Positions 1 through 6,538 of a stretch of 7,575 nucleotides of DNA are shown in pieces. Position numbers and translations under genes: made by a program. The DNA lies in assembly GCA_024636405.1 (NCBI GenBank), contig JAGXHC010000169.1, positions 1 through 7,575 on the forward strand, in the 5' to 3' direction. The notes under the pieces were generated by a model. The model did no database searches. It was not told the origin of the DNA and saw nothing but the letters and a program-made list of their open reading frames with translations. The DNA is from Sulfitobacter sp. (lineage in GTDB: Bacteria > Pseudomonadota > Alphaproteobacteria > Rhodobacterales > Rhodobacteraceae). Within the stretch, counting starts at the first letter, position 1; each line of letters begins with the position of its first letter.

Positions 1-50
1 TAGCTGATCAGGTCAGACAGGATGCCGATGCTTCTGTCCAGCGCACTCAT
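1..50 (-). CDS. N-terminus of a probable IclR-family regulator (partial)
   Basis: Reading the minus strand from an ATG at 50-48 gives MSALDRSIGILSDLIS before the window ends, so only 16 residues are visible. The pattern LDR-[AS]-[IL]-x-[IL]-L resembles the first helix of the winged-helix domain of IclR-type transcriptional regulators. That is a short match and the family call is tentative. The start follows the stop codon of the DoeA-like gene by only 5 nt. A GAAGGA-type ribosome binding site lies inside the end of that gene, about 9 nt before the ATG, which indicates an operon and probable translational coupling. A regulator here would be well placed to control the divergent catabolic and transport genes. 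It could instead be another short-helix protein, because no catalytic or effector domain can be seen. Confidence 0.5.
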   Translation of the reverse strand, partial: MSALDRSIGILSDLIS

Positions 51-55
51 CTTGA

Positions 56-1243
56 TCAATCCTTCACGAAAAGCTTGCGTTCGACGTTGCAAAAGGTCTC
101 GGCGGGACCACCGGCGGTGATCAGAATGCTTTCAGTGATCTCTAGCCCCCAGTCGTCCATCCACAGCCCCGGCATGAAATGAAACGTCATCCCCGGTTGC
201 AGCACGGATTGGTCTTCGGGGCGCAGCGACATCGTGCGCTCGCCCCAGTCCGGCGGATACGACAGCCCGATCGAATAGCCACAGCGCGCGCCACGCTCGA
301 TCCCGGCGCGGTCCATCACATCGCCAAGCGCATTGGCAATGTCGCAGGTCCGGTTGCCCGCGCGCGCCTTTTCCAGCCCCGCCTCCAGCCCTTCGACCAA
401 CGCCGCCTCGCCGCGCTTGATGTGATCGGGCGGCGTGCCCAACATGACAGATCGTGACAGCGGCACATGGTAGCGCCGGTAACATCCGGCCAACTCAAAG
501 AACGTCACCTCGCCCGTCTTCATTGCGTCGCCGTTCCACGTCAGGTGCGGTGCGGCGGCATCGGTGCCGCTGGGCATCAGCGGCACGATGGCGGGATAAT
601 CGCCCCAGATGTCATCGACGCCGGTCAGCGCCGCGGCATAGATCTCTGCGGCCAGTTCGTTCTTGCGCACGCCCGGTGCGGCACGGTCAATGGCCAGCCG
701 CGTGATCTTGTCGGTGATGCGCGCCGCCTTGCGCATGAAATCAAGCTCCTCGTCCGACTTGATCGCGCGTTGCCAGTTCACCAGCGCCGTTGCGTCCGTG
801 ATCCTGGCATCGGGCAGCGACGCGATCATCGTGGTGAACGCCTTGGCGGAAAAGTAATAGTTGTCCATCTCCACCCCGATCCGCCCGGTCGCCAGCCCCC
901 GCTCGGCCAGCTTTGCGGCCAGATCCTGCATCGGGTGACGCTCGGTGGATTGCACAAAATTGTCGGTGTAGAATTCCACATCCGTGCGCGCGCGGTTCAC
1001 GGTGCGCACCGCGCCGTTGGAATCCTGCCGCCGCCCCCACCAGAACGGCGTGCCTTCCAGCGGGACGATAACCGCCTGATGCACATAGAAGGACCAGCCG
1101 TCATAGCCTGTCAGCCATGCCTGATTCGACGGGTCCGTGGCGATCAGCACATCAAGGCCCGCCGCGTCCATCGCTGCTCGGGTCAAGCCCAGCCTGCGGT
1201 CATATTCGGCATTTGAGAACGGAGTGGGATCAGGATGGGCCAT
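56..1243 (-). CDS. doeA: Ectoine hydrolase (DoeA/EutD) family M24-fold hydrolase
   Basis: This 395-residue cytoplasmic protein has the two-domain creatinase/prolidase layout: an N-terminal domain (about 9-160) and a C-terminal pita-bread domain (about 165-392). Characteristic DoeA stretches are DPSNQAWLTGYDGWSFYVH (37-55), GVEMDNYYFSAKAF (123-136), DATALVNWQRA (150-160), LSYPPDWGERTMSLRP (327-342) and MTFHFMPGLW (352-361). Known DoeA/EutD enzymes open the cyclic amidine ring of ectoine to N-acetyl-2,4-diaminobutyrate. The usual M24 metal ligands are not kept; for instance GHGIG is GYSIG at 322-326. This fits a metal-independent family. His233 and Glu250 sit where creatinase has its catalytic histidine and guanidinium-binding glutamate. 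The start at MAHP is chosen over a longer open frame because a GAGG box lies 5 nt upstream and homology begins here. No deacetylase gene (doeB) is visible beside it, so the true substrate may be ectoine or a related cyclic amidine. Confidence 0.85.
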   Translation of the reverse strand: MAHPDPTPFSNAEYDRRLGLTRAAMDAAGLDVLIATDPSNQAWLTGYDGWSFYVHQAVIVPLEGTPFWWGRRQDSNGAVRTVNRARTDVEFYTDNFVQSTERHPMQDLAAKLAERGLATGRIGVEMDNYYFSAKAFTTMIASLPDARITDATALVNWQRAIKSDEELDFMRKAARITDKITRLAIDRAAPGVRKNELAAEIYAAALTGVDDIWGDYPAIVPLMPSGTDAAAPHLTWNGDAMKTGEVTFFELAGCYRRYHVPLSRSVMLGTPPDHIKRGEAALVEGLEAGLEKARAGNRTCDIANALGDVMDRAGIERGARCGYSIGLSYPPDWGERTMSLRPEDQSVLQPGMTFHFMPGLWMDDWGLEITESILITAGGPAETFCNVERKLFVKD

Positions 1244-1282
1244 GGAAACCTCGCAGCGTTGCACTGCGCAGCAGGCTAGGCG

Positions 1283-1311
1283 TTGACAGGTTGGCATACA
1301 ATACATAAGCA
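1283..1311 (+). promoter_or_regulatory. Possible sigma-70 promoter for creatinase gene
   Basis: A perfect TTGACA -35 hexamer lies at 1283-1288. At the expected 16-17 nt spacing the -10 is poor (ATAAGC or TAAGCA near 1305-1311). Alphaproteobacterial promoters often rely on the -35 TTGAC, so it is plausible but weak. The better TACAAT at 1297-1302 is too close to act as the -10 of this -35. Confidence 0.25.
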
Positions 1312-1434
1312 TCGCGCCATATGACCGGCGATGGCGTCGCCCCCCATGTCATAGCGCGGCAAGCCTGCCGCAAACATCCTGTACGCCCGGATATTTTCTT
1401 TGACCTGGACGCAGTTTCTGCGCCCAAACCAATT

Positions 1435-1438
1435 GAGG
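1435..1438 (+). promoter_or_regulatory. Ribosome binding site that sets the creatinase start
   Basis: GAGG lies 8 nt before the ATG at 1447. The open frame extends upstream to an ATG at 1321, but that upstream segment has no family resemblance and would cover the dyads of the promoter region, so 1447 is the preferred start. Confidence 0.7.
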
Positions 1439-1446
1439 ATACTTGG

Positions 1447-2664
1447 ATGACCCAGACTTCTGATCGCATACAAACCTTTTCCAGCCACAATGGCGACAAG
1501 GCCCCCCTGCCCTTTTCCGTCACCGAATATGACCGCCGCCTTGCCGCGCTCCGCGCCATCATGGCAACGCGCGATATCCCGGCGGTGTTGCTGACATCGA
1601 TGCACAACATCGCGTATTATTCGGGCTTTCTCTATTGCAGCTTCGGTCGGCCCTATGGCTGTGTCGTGACCCAGAACGGGTGCACCACCGTTTCCGCCAA
1701 TATCGACGCCGGGCAGCCTTGGCGACGGTCGCACGGCGAAAACGTCATCTACACCGACTGGACGCGCAACAACTATTGGCGCGCGGTGGGCGATCTGATC
1801 GGCGGCGCGAAACGGCTGGGAATTGAGGGCGACCACCTGACACTTGCCGCGCGCAGCGCGCTTAACGATATGCTGGGCGCGCCGGAACTGGTGGACATCG
1901 CGCCCGCGACGATGGCCGCAAGGATGCTGAAATCGGACGAGGAGATTGCCCTGATCCGCGAAGGCGCGCGCATTGCCGATCACGGCGGCGCTGCCATTCG
2001 CGATGCGATCCGTGCCGGCACGCGTGAGATTGACGTGGCGATGGCCGGGCGCGACGCGATGGAGCTTGAGATCGCCCGCGCCCACCCCGACAGCGAACTG
2101 CGCGACACCTGGGTCTGGTGCCAGTCCGGGCTGAATACCGATGGCGCGCACAACCCGGTCACCACCCGCAAACTGGACAAAGGTGACATCCTCAGCCTCA
2201 ATACTTTTCCGATGATTTCCGGTTACTACACCGCGCTGGAACGCACGCTGTTTCTGGGCGAACCGGACAAGGCATCGCTGAAAATGTGGGAGGCCAATGT
2301 CGCCGCGCATGAGCTTGGCCTGTCGCTGATTCGCCCCGGCGCGACCTGTTCGGGGATCTGCGAGGAAATTAACCGATTCTTCCAAGCCGAGGGTCTGTTG
2401 CAGTTTCGGTCGTTCGGCTATGGCCATTCGTTCGGAATCCTGTCGCATTATTATGGCCGCGAGGCCGGCTTGGAACTGCGCGAAGACATTGATACCGTGC
2501 TGGAACCGGGCATGGTCGTGTCCATGGAGCCGATGATCTGGATTCCGCAAGGGACACCCGGCGCAGGCGGCTACCGTGAACATGACATCGTGGTGGTGGG
2601 TGGCAACAGTACCGAAAACATTACCAAATTTCCCTATGGTCCCGGGACAAACATTATCGACTGA
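1447..2664 (+). CDS. Creatinase (creatine amidinohydrolase)
   Basis: This 405-residue protein matches the creatinase family along its whole length; the well-studied Pseudomonas enzyme is about 403 residues. Creatinase hydrolyses creatine to sarcosine and urea in the cytoplasm as a metal-free homodimer. Compared with my recollection of the Pseudomonas enzyme, all key residues are present at a constant small offset. These are Phe66 and Arg68 in CSFGRPY (from the partner subunit), His235 in TDGAHNPVTTRK (general acid/base), Tyr261 and Glu265 in GYYTALERT, His327 in GYGHSFG, Arg338 in YYGREAGLELRED, Glu361 in SMEPMIW and His379 in GYREHD. The N-terminal domain spans about 20-160 and the pita-bread domain about 165-400. 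The aminotransferase gene starts 14 nt after its stop, so the two are probably one operon. A side activity on, or specialisation for, another guanidino acid cannot be excluded, because no sarcosine-oxidising gene is in view. Confidence 0.92.
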   Translation: MTQTSDRIQTFSSHNGDKAPLPFSVTEYDRRLAALRAIMATRDIPAVLLTSMHNIAYYSGFLYCSFGRPYGCVVTQNGCTTVSANIDAGQPWRRSHGENVIYTDWTRNNYWRAVGDLIGGAKRLGIEGDHLTLAARSALNDMLGAPELVDIAPATMAARMLKSDEEIALIREGARIADHGGAAIRDAIRAGTREIDVAMAGRDAMELEIARAHPDSELRDTWVWCQSGLNTDGAHNPVTTRKLDKGDILSLNTFPMISGYYTALERTLFLGEPDKASLKMWEANVAAHELGLSLIRPGATCSGICEEINRFFQAEGLLQFRSFGYGHSFGILSHYYGREAGLELREDIDTVLEPGMVVSMEPMIWIPQGTPGAGGYREHDIVVVGGNSTENITKFPYGPGTNIID

Positions 2665-2678
2665 CACATGAGGGCAAG

Positions 2679-4055
2679 ATGAAAACCAACGATCTACTCG
2701 ACAAATGGGACCGTGAGACGTTCTTCCACCCGTCCACGCATCTTGCCCAACACGCCCGCGGTGAAAGCGCCTCGCGGATCATCGCGGGGGCCTCCGGGTC
2801 ACACATCGTTGACCGCGACGGCACCCGCATCCTTGACGGGTTTGCCGGGCTTTATTGCGTCAATGCAGGCTACGGCCGCCGCGAGATCACGGATGCCATC
2901 GCGGCACAGGCGCACCAACTGGCCTATTACCACGCCTATGCCGGCCACGGCACAGAAGCCGCGATCACGCTGGCGCATATGGTGCTGGAACGCGCGCCCG
3001 ATCACATGTCAAAGGTCTATTTCGGCCTTGGCGGATCGGACGCGAACGAGACCAACATCAAGCTGATCTGGTACTACAACAACATCCTGGGGCGTCCGAA
3101 AAAGAAAAAGATCATCAGCCGCTGGCGTGGCTATCACGGCTCTGGTCTGATGACCGGATCACTGACCGGGCTGGCGCTGTTTCATGCCAAATTTGATCTG
3201 CCGCTTGATAACGTCGTGCATACCGAAGCGCCGGATTTCTTTCGACGCGCCGATCTGGGCCAGAGCGAGGCGGAATTTGTCACCCATTGCGTTGACCAGC
3301 TGGAACAGCTGATCGCCCGCGAAGGGGCCGACACCATTGCCGCGTTTATCGGGGAACCTGTGTTGGGCACCGGGGGTATCGTGCCACCGCCCGAAGGCTA
3401 CTGGCCCGCCATTCAACACGTGCTGGACCGGCATGACATCTTGCTGGTTGCCGATGAGGTTGTGACCGGATTTGGGCGGCTGGGATCAATGTTCGGCTCC
3501 GACCACTATGGAATGAAGCCTGATTTCATCACCATCGCAAAGGGGCTGACATCGGCCTATGCGCCGCTGTCGGGGTCTATCGTATCGGGCAAAGTCTGGG
3601 ACGTGCTGGAAAAAGGGACGGACGAAAACGGCCCGCTGGGCCACGGCTGGACCTATTCCGCGCATCCCATCGGGGCGGCGGCGGGGGTGGCCAACCTTAC
3701 GCTGATCGACGATCTGGACCTGATCGGCAATGCCACAAAAGTGGGCGACTACCTGAACAAGCAGATGCATGCCGCCCTTGGCGATCACCCCCAGGTGGGT
3801 GACATTCGCGGCACCGGCATGCTGTGCGCGGTAGAATTTGTCGAAGACCGCGACACGCGCAAATTCTATGACCCGGCCCAGAAGATCGGGCCGCAGATTG
3901 CCGGTGCCCTGCTGTCACGCGGGGTGATCGGGCGGGCCATGCCCCAAGGTGATATCCTTGGTTTTGCACCGCCGTTTTGCCTGACCACCGACGAGGCCGA
4001 TGAGATCGTCACAAAGACGGCGCAAGCGGTCGATCAAATATTGGGCAAGAGGTGA
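2679..4055 (+). CDS. Class III PLP-dependent aminotransferase (omega-amino/diaminobutyrate type)
   Basis: This 458-residue cytoplasmic fold-type I transaminase has the full class III motif set. They are GSDANET (119-125) for phosphate binding, YHG (152-154) stacking on the cofactor, GEP (225-227), ADEVVTGFGR (258-267) with Asp259 binding the pyridine nitrogen, and Lys288 in TIAKGLTSAYAPL as the Schiff-base lysine. WTYSAHP supplies the phosphate-contacting threonine. The N-terminus (DRETFFHPSTH, then HARGE) resembles transaminases annotated as putrescine-pyruvate, taurine/beta-alanine-pyruvate or ectoine-pathway diaminobutyrate (DoeD-like) enzymes. Substrate cannot be fixed from motifs. It starts 14 nt after the creatinase stop with a GAGGG box, so it is co-transcribed. 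If the pathway yields 2,4-diaminobutyrate or another omega-amine, this enzyme would convert it to the semialdehyde; sarcosine would not be a substrate. Confidence 0.9.
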   Translation: MKTNDLLDKWDRETFFHPSTHLAQHARGESASRIIAGASGSHIVDRDGTRILDGFAGLYCVNAGYGRREITDAIAAQAHQLAYYHAYAGHGTEAAITLAHMVLERAPDHMSKVYFGLGGSDANETNIKLIWYYNNILGRPKKKKIISRWRGYHGSGLMTGSLTGLALFHAKFDLPLDNVVHTEAPDFFRRADLGQSEAEFVTHCVDQLEQLIAREGADTIAAFIGEPVLGTGGIVPPPEGYWPAIQHVLDRHDILLVADEVVTGFGRLGSMFGSDHYGMKPDFITIAKGLTSAYAPLSGSIVSGKVWDVLEKGTDENGPLGHGWTYSAHPIGAAAGVANLTLIDDLDLIGNATKVGDYLNKQMHAALGDHPQVGDIRGTGMLCAVEFVEDRDTRKFYDPAQKIGPQIAGALLSRGVIGRAMPQGDILGFAPPFCLTTDEADEIVTKTAQAVDQILGKR

Positions 4056-4184
4056 ACAGGGGATCACTTTTACCCCTATCAGCCTGCTGAGACAGCATGC
4101 CTTGTTGCAATACGACGGGGCCTGTGCTCTTTTACTGCTCTAACCTGTCATAAGGCGGGAAACATACACCTGGGGAGGTGACAC
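4056..4184. promoter_or_regulatory. Intergenic gap before the transporter genes, weak dyads
   Basis: This 129-bp gap divides the enzyme genes from the transporter genes. It contains AGGGG (4058-4062) with CCCCT (4073-4077), and TGCTG (4085-4089) with CAGCA (4093-4097) around an AGA loop. Neither is followed by a T-run, so no clear intrinsic terminator is present. The transporter may have its own promoter here, but no convincing -35/-10 pair was found. Confidence 0.35.
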
Positions 4185-4187
4185 TTG
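4172..4187 (+). promoter_or_regulatory. Strong ribosome binding site with TTG start codon
   Basis: GGGGAGG at 4172-4178 is 6 nt before a TTG at 4185. No in-frame ATG lies near the conserved N-terminus, and the family's beta-strand (VVFDRVQKSYDG) begins about 10 residues in, so TTG is the best start. The strong Shine-Dalgarno box may offset the weak start codon. Confidence 0.75.
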
Positions 4188-5285
4188 TCGAAGGCAGCTA
4201 CTGGCGGCGATTTCGTCGTATTCGATCGCGTTCAAAAAAGTTATGACGGCGAAACGCTTGTGGTAAAGGACCTGAACCTTTCTATCGGCAAGGGCGAATT
4301 TCTGACAATGCTGGGGCCATCCGGATCGGGCAAGACGACCTGCCTGATGATGCTTGCCGGATTTGAAACAGCGACCCACGGTGACATCCTGCTGGATGGC
4401 AAGCCGATCAACAACATATCCCCCCACAAGCGCGGCATCGGCATGGTCTTCCAGAATTATGCGCTGTTTCCGCATATGACAATTGCCGAAAACCTGTCTT
4501 TCCCGCTCGAAGTGCGCAAGATGGGCAAATCAGAGCGTGAGGCCAAGGTCAAACGCGCGCTTGATATGGTGCAGATGGGGTCCTTTGGCGGGCGTCGTCC
4601 TGCCCAGCTTTCGGGCGGTCAGCAACAGCGGGTCGCGCTGTCACGGGCATTGGTGTTTGAACCGGATCTTGTGCTGATGGACGAACCGCTTGGCGCGCTG
4701 GACAAACAACTGCGCGAACACATGCAGTTCGAGATCAAGCATATTGCCGACAATCTGGGCATCACCGTGGTTTACGTGACCCACGACCAGACCGAGGCGC
4801 TGACAATGTCGGACCGCGTCGCGGTGTTCGAGGATGGCCGCATTCAGCAGCTTGCCCCACCGGATGAGCTTTATGAAGCGCCGCAAAACAGCTTTGTTGC
4901 GCAGTTTATCGGTGAAAACAACACGCTTCAGGGCGTCGTCGAGGAAATCAAGAACGGCATCGCGCTGGTCAAGCTTGACGATGGCAGCCTGATTGACGCC
5001 AAGCCCGTGAACGTATCGAAAGCCGGGGAACGCACCCAGGTCTCGATCCGTCCCGAGCGCGTCGAATTCAACAAATCCCGGCTCAGCCCCGAAAGCCACA
5101 CCCTCAAGGCTGAAGTGCTTGAGTTCATTTACATGGGCGATATTTTCCGCACCCGCCTGCGCGTCGCCGGCAATGACAACTTCATCGTCAAGACGCGCAA
5201 CGGCCCCGATCAGGTGCGCCTGTCGCCCGGCCAGACCGTCGAAATCGGTTGGCAGCCCGAAGATTGCCGCGCGTTGGACGCCTGA
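4185..5285 (+). CDS. ABC transporter ATPase, PotA-like (polyamine/opine/solute type)
   Basis: This 366-residue protein is the energy-coupling subunit of an importer, acting on the inner face of the membrane. Motifs in order are Walker A GPSGSGKT (44-51), Q-loop Gln90 in FQNYALFPHMT, signature LSGGQQQR (142-149), Walker B LVLMDEP (162-168) with Glu167 as catalytic base, D-loop GALD (170-173) and H-loop His200 in VTHDQTEAL. The C-terminal part (about 235-366) is a TOBE-type regulatory domain ending GQTVEIGWQPEDCRALDA. Length and layout fit the spermidine/putrescine (PotA) branch of the MalK/UgpC-like family. Members of this branch serve polyamines, opines, betaines and other nitrogen solutes, so the substrate is not given by this gene. 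The binding protein follows after 112 bp and then the permease, forming one transporter operon. Confidence 0.93.
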   Translation: MSKAATGGDFVVFDRVQKSYDGETLVVKDLNLSIGKGEFLTMLGPSGSGKTTCLMMLAGFETATHGDILLDGKPINNISPHKRGIGMVFQNYALFPHMTIAENLSFPLEVRKMGKSEREAKVKRALDMVQMGSFGGRRPAQLSGGQQQRVALSRALVFEPDLVLMDEPLGALDKQLREHMQFEIKHIADNLGITVVYVTHDQTEALTMSDRVAVFEDGRIQQLAPPDELYEAPQNSFVAQFIGENNTLQGVVEEIKNGIALVKLDDGSLIDAKPVNVSKAGERTQVSIRPERVEFNKSRLSPESHTLKAEVLEFIYMGDIFRTRLRVAGNDNFIVKTRNGPDQVRLSPGQTVEIGWQPEDCRALDA

Positions 5286-5397
5286 CGCGCGCAGAATATC
5301 GCGCCGTTCGTTGGCGTGGTTCGAATGAGGTTGCGGTCAAAACCCGTTGTCGCAATCCTCAAGACCAAAACGGGAAAAAAATGGGAGATTTCCTTTT
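5286..5397 (+). promoter_or_regulatory. Leader of the binding-protein gene with overlapping stem-loops
   Basis: The 112-bp spacer can fold in competing ways. TGAGGTTGCG (5324-5333) pairs with CGCAATCCTCA (5351-5361) with one bulged base. CCCGTT (5343-5348) pairs with AACGGG (5369-5374) and encloses the right arm of the first stem. GGTC (5333-5336) can also pair with GACC (5363-5366), interleaved with the second stem. The ribosome binding site GGGAG (5383-5387) is just downstream. This may tune expression of the binding protein, or be chance; no known riboswitch class was recognised. Confidence 0.35.
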
Positions 5398-6504
5398 ATG
5401 ACTATGAAAAAGACACTGATGGCCACTTCTGCGATGACTGTCGCGGCTGGTATGGCCTTTGCCGATGCTCACATGGCAAACGAAATGACGATCGTCAGCT
5501 GGGGCGGTGCCTACTCCAACTCACAGCAAAAAGCCTATAGCGAGCCTTACGCCGAAAAGACCGGCGTCAAGATCATCAACGATGAATCCTCTGCCGAGGC
5601 CGTGGCAAAGCTGCGTGCGATGAACGAAGCGGGCAACATTTCCTGGGATGTGGTTGACGTGACGGCGGCGGATTCATTCCGCCTGTGTGACGAAGGTCTC
5701 GCGATGGAGATCGACTTTGACGAGCAACTCGCGGCAGGCGACGACGGGTCAACGGCTACCGACGATTTCGGCGGCACGCTGATCAATGACTGCTTTATCC
5801 CGCAGATCGTCTTTTCGACAACATTCGGCTACCGCACCGACATGGTGGGTGACACCCCGCCAACCAAGATCTGCGATGTCTTCGACACAGACGCCTATCC
5901 TGGCAAGCGGTCGCTGGAAAAGCGTCCGATTGGCAACATGGAATGGGCTTTGCTCTGCGACGGTGTGCCAAAGGAAGAAATCTATGACGCCCTTGCCACA
6001 CCCGAAGGCCAGGAAAAGGCGCTTGCCAAGCTGAGCACCATCAAGGACGACGTGATCTGGTGGAATGCCGGCGCTGACACGCCACAGCTTCTTGCCGACG
6101 GCGAAGTTGTCATGGGATCGACCTACAACGGTCGTCTGTTCTCTGTCATCGAAGAGCAGGACCAGCCCGTCGCAATGATGTGGGACGGCCAGATGTTCGA
6201 CATTGACGGCTGGATCATTCCCGCCGGTCTTTCGGATGAACGCAAGGCGCGTGCGCTGGACTTTGTAAAGTTCGCGACCGACACCCAGCGTCTGGCCGAT
6301 CAGGCTGCCTATATCAGCTACGGACCGGCACGTGCGTCCTCTGCTCCACTGGTTGGCAAGCACGCCGATCTGGGGATCGACATGGGCCCACACATGCCAA
6401 CAGACCCGGCCAACGCGGGAAACGTCTTTGTATTCAACTATGAATTCTGGGCTGACTACCGCGATGACATCGACGCCAAATTCCAGGCGTGGCTGGTACA
6501 ATAA
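5398..6504 (+). CDS. Periplasmic solute-binding protein, PotD/PotF-like
   Basis: This 368-residue protein captures the substrate in the periplasm for the adjacent ABC importer. It has a Sec signal peptide: MTMKK basic start, a hydrophobic stretch about 6-19 and a probable cleavage after AFADA (residue 24). The mature protein starts with the family-typical MTIVSWGGAYSNSQQKAY (30-47). Later come WDVVDVTAADSFRL (83-96), KRPIGNMEWAL (175-185) and WWNAGADTPQLLADGEVVMG, the usual two-lobe layout of extracellular solute-binding proteins of the polyamine type. Four cysteines (97, 132, 159, 187) could form two disulfides. The start at 5398 is used because GGGAG lies 10 nt upstream; the frame continues upstream to 5347 but that extension would bury the signal peptide. 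The ligand could be a polyamine, guanidino acid or ectoine-like solute. The enzymes next door favour a guanidino or amidine compound. Confidence 0.92.
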   Translation: MTMKKTLMATSAMTVAAGMAFADAHMANEMTIVSWGGAYSNSQQKAYSEPYAEKTGVKIINDESSAEAVAKLRAMNEAGNISWDVVDVTAADSFRLCDEGLAMEIDFDEQLAAGDDGSTATDDFGGTLINDCFIPQIVFSTTFGYRTDMVGDTPPTKICDVFDTDAYPGKRSLEKRPIGNMEWALLCDGVPKEEIYDALATPEGQEKALAKLSTIKDDVIWWNAGADTPQLLADGEVVMGSTYNGRLFSVIEEQDQPVAMMWDGQMFDIDGWIIPAGLSDERKARALDFVKFATDTQRLADQAAYISYGPARASSAPLVGKHADLGIDMGPHMPTDPANAGNVFVFNYEFWADYRDDIDAKFQAWLVQ

Positions 6505-6513
6505 TCCAGCATC

Positions 6514-6538
6514 GGAAGGGGCCCGCGCGGCCCCTTCC
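6514..6538 (+). terminator. GC-rich hairpin after the binding-protein gene
   Basis: GGAAGGGGCC (6514-6523) and GGCCCCTTCC (6529-6538) form a perfect 10-bp stem with a 5-nt CGCGC loop, 9 nt after the stop codon. There is no T-run directly after it, so it is probably a partial terminator or an mRNA 3'-end stabiliser. Such hairpins behind binding-protein genes commonly give more binding protein than permease from one transcript. Confidence 0.75.

Larger units (their letters stand above)
1244..1446. promoter_or_regulatory. Divergent intergenic region with inverted repeats
   Basis: This 203-bp gap separates the minus-strand doeA-like gene from the plus-strand creatinase gene, so it should carry both promoters. 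Visible dyads are TATGAC (1320-1325) with GTCATA (1348-1353), which enclose GGCGA (1327-1331) with TCGCC (1337-1341). Others are GCGGCA (1356-1361) with TGCCGC (1366-1371), and CGCAG (1410-1414) with CTGCG (1418-1422). Any of these could be regulator operators; which, if any, is functional cannot be told from the sequence alone. Confidence 0.5.

Noticed and set aside
467..1216. 249-codon open frame on the plus strand
   Set aside because: It is a shadow of the DoeA-like gene on the opposite strand, with no family resemblance.
1321..1446. N-terminal extension of creatinase from an ATG at 1321
   Set aside because: The 42 extra residues have no creatinase counterpart, whereas the ATG at 1447 has a GAGG box and gives the usual family length.
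1276..2667. 463-codon open frame on the minus strand
   Set aside because: It is antisense to the whole creatinase gene, has no family resemblance and a low-complexity basic composition; it is a shadow of GC-rich coding sequence.
4058..4100. Possible intrinsic terminator after the aminotransferase
   Set aside because: The two stems are only 5 bp each and no T-run follows, so a terminator call is not supported.
5347..5397. Upstream start for the binding protein
   Set aside because: It would place a basic 17-residue segment before the signal peptide; the ATG at 5398 gives a standard Sec signal.
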